DNA of 64,000 bases from Monarcha castaneiventris obscurior (lineage: Eukaryota > Chordata > Aves > Passeriformes > Monarchidae). The notes beneath the pieces are model-generated. The model saw only the letters and a list, made by a program, of their open reading frames with translations, had not been told where the DNA came from and made no database searches. Positions 1 through 12,475 of this stretch are shown in pieces. Positions within the stretch are counted from its first letter, which is position 1, and each line of letters starts with the position of its first letter. The stretch is from assembly GCA_026261815.1 (NCBI GenBank), contig JAMPIT010000417.1, positions 3,505,501 to 3,569,500 of the forward strand, written 5' to 3'. Both the position numbers and the translations under genes were made by a program.

Positions 1-165
1 CCCAGGGCAGTGGTCACAGCACCAGCCTGACAGAGCTCAAGGAGCATTTGGACAATGCTCTCAGGGACATGGTGTGACTCTTGGGGATGGTCCTGCGCAG
101 GGCTGGGAGCTGGACTTCGGTGATCCATGTGGGTCCCTTTCTACTGAGGATATTCTAGGATTCCA
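1..165 (+). mobile_element. CR1 LINE, 3' end fragment cut by window edge
   Basis: This is the last part of a CR1 non-LTR retrotransposon in plus orientation. It has the family's typical 3' region: the stretch around 9-60 (ggtcacagcaccagcctgac, then agctcaaggagcatttgg), the ACATGGTGTGACTCTTGGGG block near 67-86, and the final gtgggtccctt...ggatattctaggattcc tail. The coding part lies beyond the left edge, so the full length is unknown. CR1 copies are normally 5'-truncated and lack clear target-site duplications, so no attachment sites were sought. This copy is moderately diverged and cannot encode protein here. Confidence 0.85.
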
Positions 166-3100
166 GGAATCATGCTAAAAAATGTTCAGCCATACCGCAT
201 TCACTAATTTGGCTAATGCTGAAGACAACTTTCTTCTGAGTCAATATGGCTTCCACCACCCTGAAAGACCAACTGTTCTGCTTCAGCATGGCAACAGAAA
301 TCCTCCTCCATGTATTCCAAGTTATCCTGCATCCATGAACACCAGTGAGACCTGGTTAATATATCTCACATAACAGACAGGGATGAAGGTGCTTACCTGG
401 CTAAGAGTACCCTGACCTAAGAGGAGCAAGCATGAAGTCGATGGGGACCCCACCAGGACTGTATGTGCTTCCCTCTCACAAATACCAGCAAAACTGAACA
501 AGATGAACAGCAGTGACATTTTGGTCATGGATACAGCATCCAGCACCACCTAGTCAGTCACTGTGCCAGCAGGGGCAGCAGGTGGCATTAGCATTTACCC
601 TGAAGGCAACTGTGATCATTCTGAATTTCCAGACTTGTGTGAGAAAGGAGGCAGTGGAGTGGCCTGGAGACCACCTGCCAGTCTTCTTGGAGGCAGAACC
701 GAGATGGCAGCCTGCCACAGGAAAGGAGCCAGCTTCTGCCCTGGTGACTGGCAGGTTTGGCCTTGATCCCTGGAGGAAAATGTATTGCTGCTGAAAAAGC
801 AAGCCTGTCTGTGAAAGGCCAAAAAAACTATGAATGGACAATTACAGCTACACCTTATAAACCCCCTTAATTTGGTACCACTTTACTACTTGTTTTGTAT
901 CTGAAAGAACCCATTTTAAGACACTAAATAAATGGTACAGATTCTGGTGCTTTACTAAATAACTGGACATTCTTAGTAATTAAGCATTTATTCTGCACAG
1001 TAGAAGGAATATTCTAATGAACTGATTATATATTTTTTCCATGGCATGAAGCACATAAAAATAAGCAATTTCAATAATCATTATTACTGCTCCAGTATAT
1101 ATTCATACATTTCAGATAAATCATTGCCTCCACTATCAACTCAGCTACTGCTCCTGCAAATAAAGCAATACCTTGTTACCTAGCAACAAAGCAAGTCCTT
1201 GCTATGCTGCAAAAAAATACATAAAAAAGGGAATATATATATATTTATATATTCCCTTCATTTCATGTTGAGAGAACATCCATAAAGAACAAAGAATAAT
1301 CCACTCAAATGCCCTCAAATTCAATATTTAAATAAAATATTTGATCATCCACATTTCATGAGTATTTTCAGAAGCTCGGTCTAGATTAAACATGCATAAC
1401 CTCTTGCTGACAATATAATGTCCTTGCTATGTATTTCTTGGAATATTTTAATGCATACATAAGTACATAACCATAACACATATAAGTCATGACAGGCTCT
1501 TAAGGCTACATGTGATCTGTAACAGAATAGGAGTAGGTATCACAGGGCGTGTTTAAAGTTCGTTTGCTTATGCTAAATCAGTTCCTCTTCCATTTAACCC
1601 AGCAATGCATAGTATCGCCTCTTACTGATGCAATATCTCTTTTTAGGGTGCTGTCATTTGTACAAATTGCTCCTTGCATTGCATTAAAAAAAAAAAGGTA
1701 CTAAAAGCCCCACTGCTTTGTTGCTTTATATTTCGTGTCTGCTTATGATAGATTGTCAACACTGTGTGGTCAAAAACAAACAAGAGTAGCTCAGGAGTCC
1801 TACTTGTGTGGATGAGCTACAGAGTTGGGCAATGTGAAAATCTGACAGCAACCTCTGAACTCTCTGGTTAGCAGTGTGTGCCTGGTCCATGCTTTACTCA
1901 GAGTTGAAAGAGGCAGCACAAGGATTCATGGGCCCATGACCACGAAGTATGAAGAGAGATCCTCCCCTATGACAAGGAGTGCAATTGATCTTGTGCAATA
2001 GAGAGAATTTGAAGTCATTAAAATTGCTGTCCTGAAGGCCTACAGTTTCATTAGTAGGCTCTCACATCCAATATTGTCTAGGTCATCACACTGCCCCCAA
2101 ATACAACATGAGATACATCTTAAGATAAAGGAAATTCACTTCGAATTTGGTGGCTAATCACATGCCACTACTTCGAATCACAAATCAGGAGATCACTAAA
2201 CACCACACAAAAATTTTGAATATTGCTCTTGGTAGCAACACCTATAGGGAAAGCATTCCTGAAACATTCTGTTAATGTTCTCTGGAAACTTTTTGAAGTC
2301 ACCTATCTCTTAGTATGCAAGGATATTGGCTCAGTTAATCACAGCACAAAGGTATACACAATCTATATCATGCTGCCTCGAACATCTGCTGCTGCTGTAA
2401 TCCTTGATAATTAATAGCAAAAATATTCAGAAAATTGTATGCTTGCACCCAAAGGCACCTTAGTTTTTGTGGCTCTTGCCATTATCCCTGAGCTTTATAT
2501 ACTAGTTGGAAATTTTTTGCAGCTTGGTGTTGCCCATTTTTTAGTACTCTTGCAGTCTTCAACAACTAGGGATCATAGTTCACCTCTCAGAGGAATGTGT
2601 GGAGCTCAGTAAAATGCATAATGCATACAGAAGGGCAAGGATGAAGTATCAGCTACTGTGGTGTTCAAAAGCCTCTTGCAATAAAGATTTTAGAAGTTAG
2701 TGTAACACTGGAACTTATACATATTAGAAGGATAAAACAAACATCAGAGACCATCCCCTACAGGCTTTGAATGACGAAGTCTGTGCATATTGTCTCTCCC
2801 TCTGGAACACAGTCTTCAGTGACAGATGGCACAACCACTACCTACAGATGGCTCCAATGGGGGCTCCATAGCTTTGATAAATACTGCAATCAACTCCTAG
2901 GATAGGTATGGTTCAGGCAGCAGAGCAAACACAGGGAATAAATCCCTCAAAAACCTAACTGTATAATATTCACATGCATAGTATTATCCTAAATAGACAG
3001 ATGAAAGTCCAGGGCTCTTACTGAGCTGACAGAAATTCAGGCCTACTTAAGAGGAGGTCAGTAGTTTAGGATAAAAGTGTTTGAAATGAGCATCACTCAG

Positions 3101-3563
3101 TTTCTTATCTACTTCATCCAGAAAAACATTTCCACTTTCATCATGGACCAAGCGCTCCTGGTGAAAGTATTCTTGCTTTCCAGTGGGATTTGTTATACTT
3201 TGGAGGAGCAATCAACCCTATCACCAGCCAAAGCCTTGGTTTGGTTTGTAGAAAACATCCTTGCCTCAGAAAGATGATTCACTACAGTGAGCAGAAGTAT
3301 TTGAATCTACTACTCTAATAAAATCAAAAGTCATGGACCGATACTGGAGCTATTTGTAGCAGACTAGCACAATCTTTTCTAATCTTCTATAGAAGACTTG
3401 AAATAAAAGCAACTGGAGTGATTTCATAAAGGAACATTTGCTTTAGCTGAGCCAATGCCTCAGAGACCCTGCTCTCTCACTCCTCACTGCTCAAAAAACC
3501 AAATATGACTTTGCAATGTCTTTTGTGGCAACACAGGGCTAGTGATGAGCCACATCTGCTATG
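166..3563. other. Unassigned AT-rich DNA, no recognised gene
   Basis: No gene or known repeat was recognised. The part at 180-840 is less AT-rich and several frames stay open for 60-95 codons, but none resembles a protein I know. A minus-strand exon-like piece at 397-528 is described under findings. At 1228-1257 there is an AT hairpin with arms agggaatatata and tatatattccct, most likely neutral. The rest, 840-3560, is stop-dense in all frames and looks like intron or intergenic DNA. Confidence 0.5.
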
Positions 3564-3890
3564 ACAGAATCACAGAATCTTTTGGGTTGGAAAGGACCTT
3601 CAAGAACATCTAGTTCCAACCCTCCTGCCATGGAGAGGGAACCTTCCACTAAATCAGGTTACCCAGAGCCCCATCCAGCCTGGCCTTGGACACCTCCAGC
3701 GATGAGGAGATCATAACCTCTCTGGACAACTTGTTCCAGTGCCTCACCACCCTCACAGTAAAGAATTTCTTCATTATACTAATCTAAACTTACCCTCCCT
3801 CATTTTAAGGTCATTCCCCCTTGTCCTATCACTATATGCCCTTTAGGAAGAGTCCCCCTCCAGCCTTCTTACAAGCCCCCTTTGTTGCTG
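3564..3890 (-). mobile_element. CR1 LINE, 3' end fragment
   Basis: A CR1 3' end inserted in minus orientation. On the plus strand it starts with the inverted tail (acagaatcacagaatctttt) followed by gggttggaaaggacc, ccaaccctcctgccatgg, ccagcctggccttggacacc and ccttgtcctatcactat. These are the consecutive landmarks of the CR1 3' region read backwards. It fades out near ttacaagccccctttg at about 3876-3890. Only the last 330 bases of the element are present, which is typical 5' truncation. No coding capacity remains. Confidence 0.92.
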
Positions 3891-6800
3891 TTACCTGCCT
3901 TCAGCCACTCACACTTTGTGCCATTTTGCACGAGAGCTTTCTGCCAAGTGGCATCTACCAGAATGCTCTCATTGACCAAACGCTGCAACGCTATGGACAA
4001 ATATGCAATTCAAAATACACCGATTCCATAAACTTTAGATATTCAGTTAAATAACAGAAATATTGCATTCTCAAGTTGATGTCAGAGATGCACTCTGTAA
4101 AAACAAACACGCCCTTTGCTCTAATTTGCCTAGTCCCTGTAATGCACATACCTAAACATAAACACACGCAACTATCAAAGCATCTCCCCGATACATTAGG
4201 GAGGGTGGACTCAAGTTCCATGCAGAGTCCTTGGATTACACAAGTTCCCCAGCCTGCACCTGGAGTATAACAGATAACGGTATCTTTACAGAATCCTCAC
4301 AAATGTAGCTTAGTAAGGCTTGTATCCCAGAAAATAAAACAACCCTACCCCACTAGCAGGCAATATTTCAGTCTCTCAAACCAGCCCTATCAAAATCTAA
4401 ACAAGATGCCTGTTGGATTCTCGTCTGTGGAAGATACCAGAATACAAACAATAATAATTTAAACCTTGATTATGGTCCAATTAATACAGTATCTAGAATC
4501 AATCCTGAAGACCTGAAGTTTCTATTCCATTCTGCCATCACTGTTTTCCAGACTAACAACATGAAACACTAAAATTGCTGTTTTCAACTATTCCTCTTCA
4601 CAATTTAACAAGTTTACTTTCCCTAATTTTCAGCCTTCACAGCCTGTAAATACAGAATACTGTAGAGTGAGGAAGAAGTCCTCTTTGTCAGAGCTTCCAG
4701 AAATAGAAAAAAACCCTTTATCTAAAGTTTTTATGATGATTAACTAACTCAACTTTCATCCCTTTTCAGATTATAGACAACCATGGCTGACACTCTTCTT
4801 TGTGAAAAACTGCTGTGTAGAAAAGGGAGACAGAGATTGCTATAATGTCAATGTAATTTCTGAATGCATCACACAATCTTTTGTACTATGTCAAAAGTAT
4901 AAACAAAAAACACTCCATGTGTCACAGTCTACAAAGGGTACCATGTCTGATAGCCTAATAATGCATGACAGGCCTCTTATTGCTTCCGATATATCAGTAA
5001 TTATGTAAATGCCTTCAAATTCGATTATACACTCACACACACCATTAAAGTTTGAGCCAAATTCAAGCTGCTTTATCTGTGAATTCAGCACCATGAAAAC
5101 CTTTAAACCAAACTTGGTTATGTCAGTTTTCATACTGCTGGACTAGACCCTCTGCTCACCACAGCAATGTGTGACAAAGAGTGACTTGAAGTTATACTAC
5201 AATCCCCTAATCCTCATTTTGAACCTGTAAAATATGAGGATGCCTCAAGACTGAGTTAAGCTTCAACCACCTGCTCCCTCCCATGTGCAGGGAGATTCAG
5301 AGCTTTGTCTTATCACTGGGGCCCTGTGCTGAGGTAGGAAGTCAGGAACAGGGGGAACTACAGGAAACCAAATTGTGAGATCCTTCTTGAAGACCATCAG
5401 TCTGCACACACACTCTGGAAGGGCAGTGCCACCTCTCCTTTGCCCACAGAGAAGCACAAAGGCATCAGGGCAAAAGGTCAGGATTTGTTTTTTGGAAATG
5501 GCAGATGTGAATAGTGAAGTATAAGATCCATAATATAAAACTATAAAACTTAGACTAAAAAAACCAGGGGGAAGATAGAAGAAGAAATTTAAGATAAACC
5601 AAAACTGCTAAATTCCACTTAGTTTACACATTCAAATCAACCTCTTTAGGGACACCTGACTTGTAAGGATTTCCTACATTCCTAATAAATTAAAGTAATA
5701 CTTCAGGGATGTTATTAGTTTTTAACAAGCTCCCTCACTCTCTTAGTTATATCTGCATTAGGATCAACATAACAGGGTTTTAACCAAAACAGGGCTGTGG
5801 TGGCTGAAATAAGATATTCTAAAAATAAGATTTATAAAAATGTGACACATCAGCCCCTAGCAATAGTAATAATACCAGATATAGCTTTTGTATAATGCAT
5901 GAACACAGGATTACTTCCATGAATCAACAGTTTTGCATTAAAGCATAAAATCATCACCACATACAGATAACTAAAAGTGCAGATTGGTTAGAAAAGAAGA
6001 AATTTTACTTTACACGAGTATTTGTACCTCCAGTATAGAAAGAGATTATGAAGGTCAAAGAACAATCCTATTACTTAAGTTACATAACTCAAAGCAGGGT
6101 GCATGCCAATGTAAAAACAACATGGAAAGATGACTGCTGTTTTGTGTTTATTCACTGCTTCTAACTCAGATTGTTTATGTTACACTACTTCTGTTCTAAA
6201 CTGCTTTTGCAAAAGAAATTTTTTCACACTAAATCTAATTTTTTCCACTGTAATTGAAGGAAGACATTTTTAAAAACCAATTCTATGCGATGCTCTACAG
6301 ACCAAAGAGGATCCTTCTCTTGCAAAGATCCCAGCATAGGTTACCAATCTCAGACACCAAAGAGCGAGAAGCTGGGGAACCACTTCCCAGTCTGACCAAG
6401 CTACTGTCCTCAGCTGAGGTGATCTGACCACTATGGGGCATCACCAACTCCTCGGGCACCACACGTGTAAGATGCTGTACCATACTGAGAGTCAGCAAAA
6501 GCAAGCAGCAGCTTTTCTTTACGTGTAAAAGTATTTAGGAGACTGGTCAAAAAAGGAAGAAGCTTCCCAATTTTCTGTAAATTACAGTAGTCTTGAGCCT
6601 CTCTAATAACCAGAAACTAAAATCTCAATGCCATCAACTATTTAAACGGAAAAAAAAGTTGCTATTTTGTGAGCTATTACTTGCTCTCTGGCTTGTTTTC
6701 AATAGCATATATTTTTTAATGAACATTAACGGTACTTTTATTGCAGAAGTGTAGTCCTGCAGTACTACCCTTAAATATCAAGGCCAAAGGATTTCAACAG

Positions 6801-9800
6801 AATTTTTGACCTAGGAACATCCCTTGCTTGTATATACAGTAGAACACAGCATATTTAGTGAAATATACTTCAAAGGGAAACTTAACATTCTTCAGCCAAG
6901 CTTTCCAGATCAGGACCACCTAACAGTTTCCTATTTCCACAGCTGAGCATTTACAGAGAATATCAACTATACTAACACTTCCTCTAAAGGCACCTTTCCC
7001 TTTGAAAACCACATATTGAGTTTCCTCTTCGACATTTCATTTTCTTTGAAGTTTTAGCCAATTAACTGGTCAATGCAAATGAATCAAGAAGTAAATAAAA
7101 TCGTGCTAAAAGACAGCATCTTCAGCAAGACTCCACAGGGTTTCTCTCACTGTCAGAGCCCTCATGACTGTGACAGCAGTAGGGAGATGCTCCCTACCTT
7201 CTGAAAGGTACATCAGGAAAAATACATCAGGAGCAGCCCAAATGCTGCTTCACTGTAGTGATAACTGAACATACTCTATTGCTTGTCCTTCTTCCTAGTA
7301 TCCAGGAAGATTACTCCTGACAAGGTACCTGAGACAAGCTCTTCAGCCTGTGCCATCAATGGAATCAATGGTGCTATGACAATTTTCACTAGCTGAGAAC
7401 CGTGCTCAAAACCTCTGAGTGCAAACCCTCGGGGTACGTGATGCTTCCTTCCCCTGCCCTACGCTTCCCTGTGCGTATCATCACTGCAGAGCCGCTGCTT
7501 AGTCCCAGACAGCTCTGTAAGGAATAAAAATGGCAACAGCAAGGAGTGGGCACAGCCAAGAACTACGGGTGTAAAGGGCATATTTCATCCAGGTAAACCC
7601 AAAGATTATCCTGCACTGGTTGGCATATGCTTATGAAAGGAAAATGATGTGGACAGCATTAAACAAGTAAACTTGTTATTACTGTGCTGTGACTGTGGCT
7701 AACACAAACACAAAGTATTTAAAAGATAAGTATGGAGCTGTCTGGCAGGGCGCTGAGATGGTTCAGTGCAGGCAGTGGTTTGGAAGTACCCAAGTCATGG
7801 CACCACAAGATTATTCCAAAATCTGTATCTTGTGCTAAGGCAAAGGGTCTGTAATCTCTCACACAAGTTAAAGATACTCTTGCCAACAACAAAAATTAGG
7901 ATCAATACAATTCAAGCAGAAAATGATAGTTGTAATATTTAATGTTCTTTCCATTTTTAATGCATAAAGAAGTGCAACTTTGCAGTATAGAGACAATATT
8001 GAAGATTTATTGTCATTTTGCACAAGCATGTAAAAATGACATGGATCATTAATTAATTAAATTAATAAGTAGTGGTGAAATCCCTAGGAAAAGGTGAATA
8101 CAACAGGTTTTTAAACCTGTCGGCACCAGTTAAACATAATGCTTTTATGTGAGTTTTTAAATGAAGATGAGGTTTGGAAGTTTTTTTATAGTATGCCTCC
8201 TGTAGAGCCAATTTTTTCCTTTTGAAACACCCAAGCTGGGTATAACATGGATTAGAATTGAAAAGTACTCACAAAAGACTATGGAAATCCTTGAATTCTT
8301 GTTTCTTGCTAGTGTTAAGAGCCAAATCCCTACCACATTCAGATTTTAAAGAAAAATAATAACTTACATCCAGTTTATAATAGCTTTGGTGAAAATACAA
8401 TGAATCATACAATACTTCCCTTAGGTTTTGCTAAAGTATTTTTCTGTGTGACTGTTCACTCCAATATCTACTTACCTCTGTGGTGGTTTATTAATACTGG
8501 TACAGAAAATTGAAGTTCTATGTATTTTGATCGTATAATAATAACACAGGTGCTTCACAGACCATTTGGGTACTTATTAATAATGTGCTTTCCAGGTGGC
8601 TGCGCTATTAACAAAGTAACACTTTTCCAAGGTTTAGAATTATATCTGAAACATTCCTGGAAAACAAAAGCATTAAGAAAGCACAACAGCTCTTTGATTA
8701 CGGGATCCTGAAGGAGATAATTAGCCAGTTTTCAGTTAACTTAAAAATTAAGTGTTTTAACTATTTGCAAACTGACATTTACCAGCATATTTATTTATGC
8801 AGTGACATTATCTAAGATTGTATAAACAGTAAGAATTTACTAGATTATTTTTACAAGCACGTTTAATGATTCTTTTCAAAATTATGAGAGCTTTAATATC
8901 AATTTCAGTGGGGTAAGATGAAGTTTGAGAACAGTGAGATGATCACACATTACAATAGTAAAACTTCTAGAATTAAAATTATTCCTATTATACATGCATG
9001 CACACATATATAAACACATTTTAGTATTATATAATAAATCTTGATGAATACTGAAACTGACTTTGCATTTTCCTATATTGGGAATAATTACATCCAACCA
9101 TTTTTATGGCTCACCAATTTACCAGTGGCTTGTACCATCATTGTATTGAGATATTTAGAAATAACGATATTGTGTGTAATAGTGTTCACTGAACAGATAC
9201 ACGAAGAAGAAAGAAATTATCTTCAGTATATCCATGGTAAAAGAGACATATTCTCACTGATACCATTGCAAAAGCTTTACTTTACAGTACACAGAACCAG
9301 CAAAGGCAGCATACATGCAAATACCCAGAAGCACTGAAGGTCTGACTCCAAACTGCAGCCAGGAGGACCAGTCAACTAACTGAAGAGTTTAGAAAATCAT
9401 CAACAGTTGGACAAGCAAAGCAAGTGTTTATCACCTTCACATTTCAACGTTTGAATGTACCACAAAACGAAATGTTTATTCTCCACTGTAGAGAAGCACT
9501 TTCTGGAAAAAAGAACTTCAAAAATTAAACAACGGTCTAAAATCTTCTGTCAAACAGGCAAAACCCCCTGCTGACTTCATCTGCTATTATTGCAGCTATT
9601 ATTAAATTTACCCTTTTTACAGCCTCAGAACTTAAAACATTCTAAACAATAGAAAAAACTCTCTCAACGTTTGCTGACTGCAGGAAACAAGAACAGAATG
9701 AAGAACAAACCAATTACATATAATGAACTTCATATAAATCACTTTGGATTTCCTGCATCAAAGAGCTGGAAAAATGTAAGAAAAGAGACATATCTTTCCT

Positions 9801-10233
9801 TAACATGTCCCAGTTTCGTGTTTCTAGAAAGAGCAAACTCCAAAGACAAAGGCCTGGGAGAAAGAACTTTCATCTCAAGCTTCCCGAGACCCCACCAGAC
9901 ACTTACTTCAGGCTCTGCCAGTAAGCCTGCAGCATGTGTGGTACATTTAGAAAAAACAGGATGGTTACAATTACTTAGTTCTGGACCAGCTGGAATTTCC
10001 AGTTGGTTTTCCCAAAGGAAAAGTACTCTTCTTTTAGCAAGGGATCATGCAAGTCTTGGAAACAAGCCAAGATATGAATATCCACAAGGGAAAAAAAGTA
10101 CAATCTTAACCATCCACAGAGTGAGTATATTCCAGCGCTGAAGACTGCTTTCTAACACTGAGAAAGTGCCCTCAAGTGATAGCACAGCCAGACATTTCAG
10201 AAGGTCCTCAGATATGCTGTCATTGCTCATTAC
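3891..10233. other. Unassigned AT-rich DNA, no recognised gene
   Basis: I saw no gene, RNA gene or named repeat. Visible small structures are a near-perfect palindrome at 8103-8120 (arms acaggttt and aaacctgt) and a TAAT-rich run at 8047-8068 that could bind homeodomain proteins but is also expected by chance. A frame open from about 9671 to 10,138 (some 156 codons, first ATG inside it) has no similarity I recognise and its length is within chance expectation for 64 kb. Confidence 0.5.
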
Positions 10234-11454
10234 CTCTTCTCTTCATCAAGCCATGTTTCGCATTTGACTTTAACCCGAACTCAGTTCTCAGGGCACAGAT
10301 ATATTGGGATTTGAGTCCTAATGAAAAAGAGACAAATGCTGGGTATTGTTAACACTGATAACCCTGCAGCCCCTAGGTCCTTGTTATTCCTCTAGAGATA
10401 CCACGAAGATACTATCCAACCGCACAGGATGGGCCAAGCACGGACCAAATATCATTTGCTTTTAGGAAAGCCATTGTAAAACTCGCTAAGATGTTCCTCA
10501 GTCAACCGAGTTAGAAATAACCCACCAGTAAGAAGCTGAAGGCAGTAAGAAAGGAATGGAGGAAGAATGGATATGGTCCTGGATTTTCTCCACACTTGAG
10601 CATTTTCACGACAATAAGAACCACTTTGACTGTGTGATCAGAGGACGGAGACAATCTCCAGGAGATGTACCAGCACTTCTCAACCAAGAATCACCATTCC
10701 TTTAACAAGGAAGTGAGGCTATCTCCGTGGTGATTTTCCTTTGGTTAAGGTTTGTTCAACACCAGTATCATCACTCCCTTAGGCCAGACATAACAATTGC
10801 TATCTGCAGCTAACGTGAAGCTGAGCACAAATGCCATCTGAAATGTTGCGAGATACTTCACTTCAGAGAAATTCATTGCGGGGTGTCAGTGTCAGCAAGA
10901 TCCTTTAACACCATGCTCAAGTTTGTGAGAGTGAATCCAGCCCAAATTTGAGGGGTTTTTAAATGAAGAATCTTTGGAGAGAGAAAGAAATATTTCCTAC
11001 TTGACTGAAGGACTTTTAGAAAAATTCTACTGCTCCAGAGTACGTAAATAGAAAAGAAGGAAAACAACCCCAACCCAACACCCTGTATCTCCTCTTTTCT
11101 CAGAGTACTGAGCCGCATGTAAGTCCATGTGAAAAGCAGTATGACCACTGAAACTGACCCAAAAATGCCTCACTGTCTTTACATGTAATCTGTAAAGCAA
11201 TCAAGTTCCAAGAGCAATTCAAACATAAGCACAGACTTATGCTCTATAGAGCTAAGCAGTTGAGAATAAGGTACATGAAAACCTGCATCTTTGAACTGTA
11301 GCACCCAAAATATTCAGCTTAACATGCTGAAACACTCTAACAAACTTACAACCTTTTGAATCTTTTCTCTTCAAAGGCAAAGGAGTACAGAAAGACTATG
11401 GATAGAGACAGCAAGCAAACTAAGACAATGAAACAACTTCCCCAGCTTAATTAC

Positions 11455-11584
11455 CTTGTCAAGACCATATTTATTTGCAGCATAACCCTTTGATACTTGG
11501 AACCATGACTACTGTCTTGTAGACAAGCTGGCATAGTTGGCACACGGACTAGAAGATCAAGTACAAGCAGCCCTCTGTTATTGC
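11455..11584 (-). other. Candidate internal exon (phase-compatible with 12147-12189)
   Basis: On the minus strand a pyrimidine-rich tract ending tttttccctttgtgtag at 11,585 precedes this 130-base segment, and the segment is followed by the donor ACAAG|GTAATTAAG at 11,454. Only one of three frames is open. It begins with two bases (GC) that complete a codon and runs 42 codons with residues such as NNRGLLVLDLLVRVP to a leftover AG. The upstream candidate at 12,147-12,189 ends with exactly one spare base (G), so joining them gives an uninterrupted GGC codon. The protein is not recognised. The sequence is downstream of the CpG-island donors in the same orientation. This could equally be a non-coding exon or a pseudo-exon. 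Confidence 0.25.
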
Positions 11585-12146
11585 CTACACAAAGGGAAAA
11601 ATTGCATTGGATTGTAAAGAGTGCCAGTATGGTACAATTTTCTGAAGGAGTTATTCTCTGGAATTTCACTGTGATTTCTTAAAAATAAGCTTGCAGCTCA
11701 TAGAACTGTGAAGACAACATCGAAAATGTGAACTAGTATAAGCCAATATGTTCCCCAATGTACAAACAATACCAAATCACATCTCTCAGAGTAAAAACTG
11801 GCCAGTTCATCACAACACATGTTGATTTAGAAGATTAATATAAATTTTCAACATTTAATAAGCAAAGCATTATGATAATAGGATCATCAGAAAAAAATCT
11901 AGTCATGATTGGTATTTGGCAAATGAGTAAGCTTGGACCCGGAATGGTGCCATTCACTCCTATCTCTGCTTTAACTTGCACTCTGCATGCAGAGCAGGTC
12001 TCACAACCAAGAGCCAAAAGAGCTCAAGTCCAAGGCTTGACAGTTTCTCAGTCTGCCCAAAGCAAGGTGGGAATTTACTATTTGTGAAGAATATTATTCA
12101 TTATGCCTATCACTTACATGTAACAAATAAATACAAAGATCCTTAC

Positions 12147-12189
12147 CAAAACGCCAATTGTTCAATGTTAAAGCAAAACCTGCATCCTT
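12147..12189 (-). other. Candidate 43-base exon on the minus strand
   Basis: On the minus strand the acceptor tract aattttaatttgtttctatcactcag ends at 12,190, shown here by its last part tttctatcactcag. The segment ends with the donor TTTTG|GTAAGGATC at 12,146. Both splice sites are close to consensus. Frame 0 is open and reads KDAGFALTLNNWRF plus one base, which joins in phase to the segment at 11,455-11,584. Frame 2 is also open inside the segment but hits a stop once joined. At 43 bases it is short for a vertebrate exon but acceptable. No family was recognised. Confidence 0.25.
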
Positions 12190-12333
12190 CTGAGTGATAG
12201 AAACAAATTAAAATTAACATTTCCGACATGGAATTCTGATTTCTTCAACACTAAAGTGTCTTGTTCTTGGAATGTAAATGAAATCATGACTGACCTAGCT
12301 CTCTCTTAAGTTCCTGAGCAGCAAAACTTTTAC

Positions 12334-12475
12334 CTAGAGCCAGTCTGCTTTAGGTTCTTCAGAGCAGCCATCTTTGATGGCAGCTTCATTGCCAGTTCTG
12401 TCCCCAGTTTTCACATCCTCCTTTTTTAACTTCATGTGCCCACTTCCAGTTAGAGTTGTCATTTTTCCCTCCCCC
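12334..12475 (-). other. Candidate exon with a 43-codon ORF, minus strand
   Basis: On the minus strand a strong pyrimidine tract (ttaacatttttcttgggtag) precedes a 142-base segment that ends at the donor CTCTAG|GTAAAAG. An ATG in fair context (gaaaaATGa) near 12,463 opens a frame MTTLTGSGHMKLKKEDVKTG and continues for about 43 residues, lysine- and glutamate-rich, ending in a TAG that is the last three bases of the segment. Because the stop abuts the donor, this cannot be read through into 12,147-12,189. It may be a 5'-leader exon with an upstream ORF, part of a non-coding RNA, or a pseudo-exon. Confidence 0.2.

Noticed and set aside
8364..8474. Two minus-strand donors (ending at 8364 and 8475) with short open segments
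   Set aside because: The intervening interval would make an intron of under 50 bases, acceptors lack pyrimidine tracts, and there is no other support.
9671..10141. Plus-strand frame of about 156 codons
   Set aside because: It begins without ATG, no family resemblance was seen, and about one frame of this length is expected by chance in 64 kb on both strands. A GTGAGT at 10,120 inside it was not considered enough.
11348..11393. 46-base minus-strand exon-like segment
   Set aside because: Splice signals are good but the intron separating it from 11,455 would be only about 61 bases, and the joined frame stops after eight codons.
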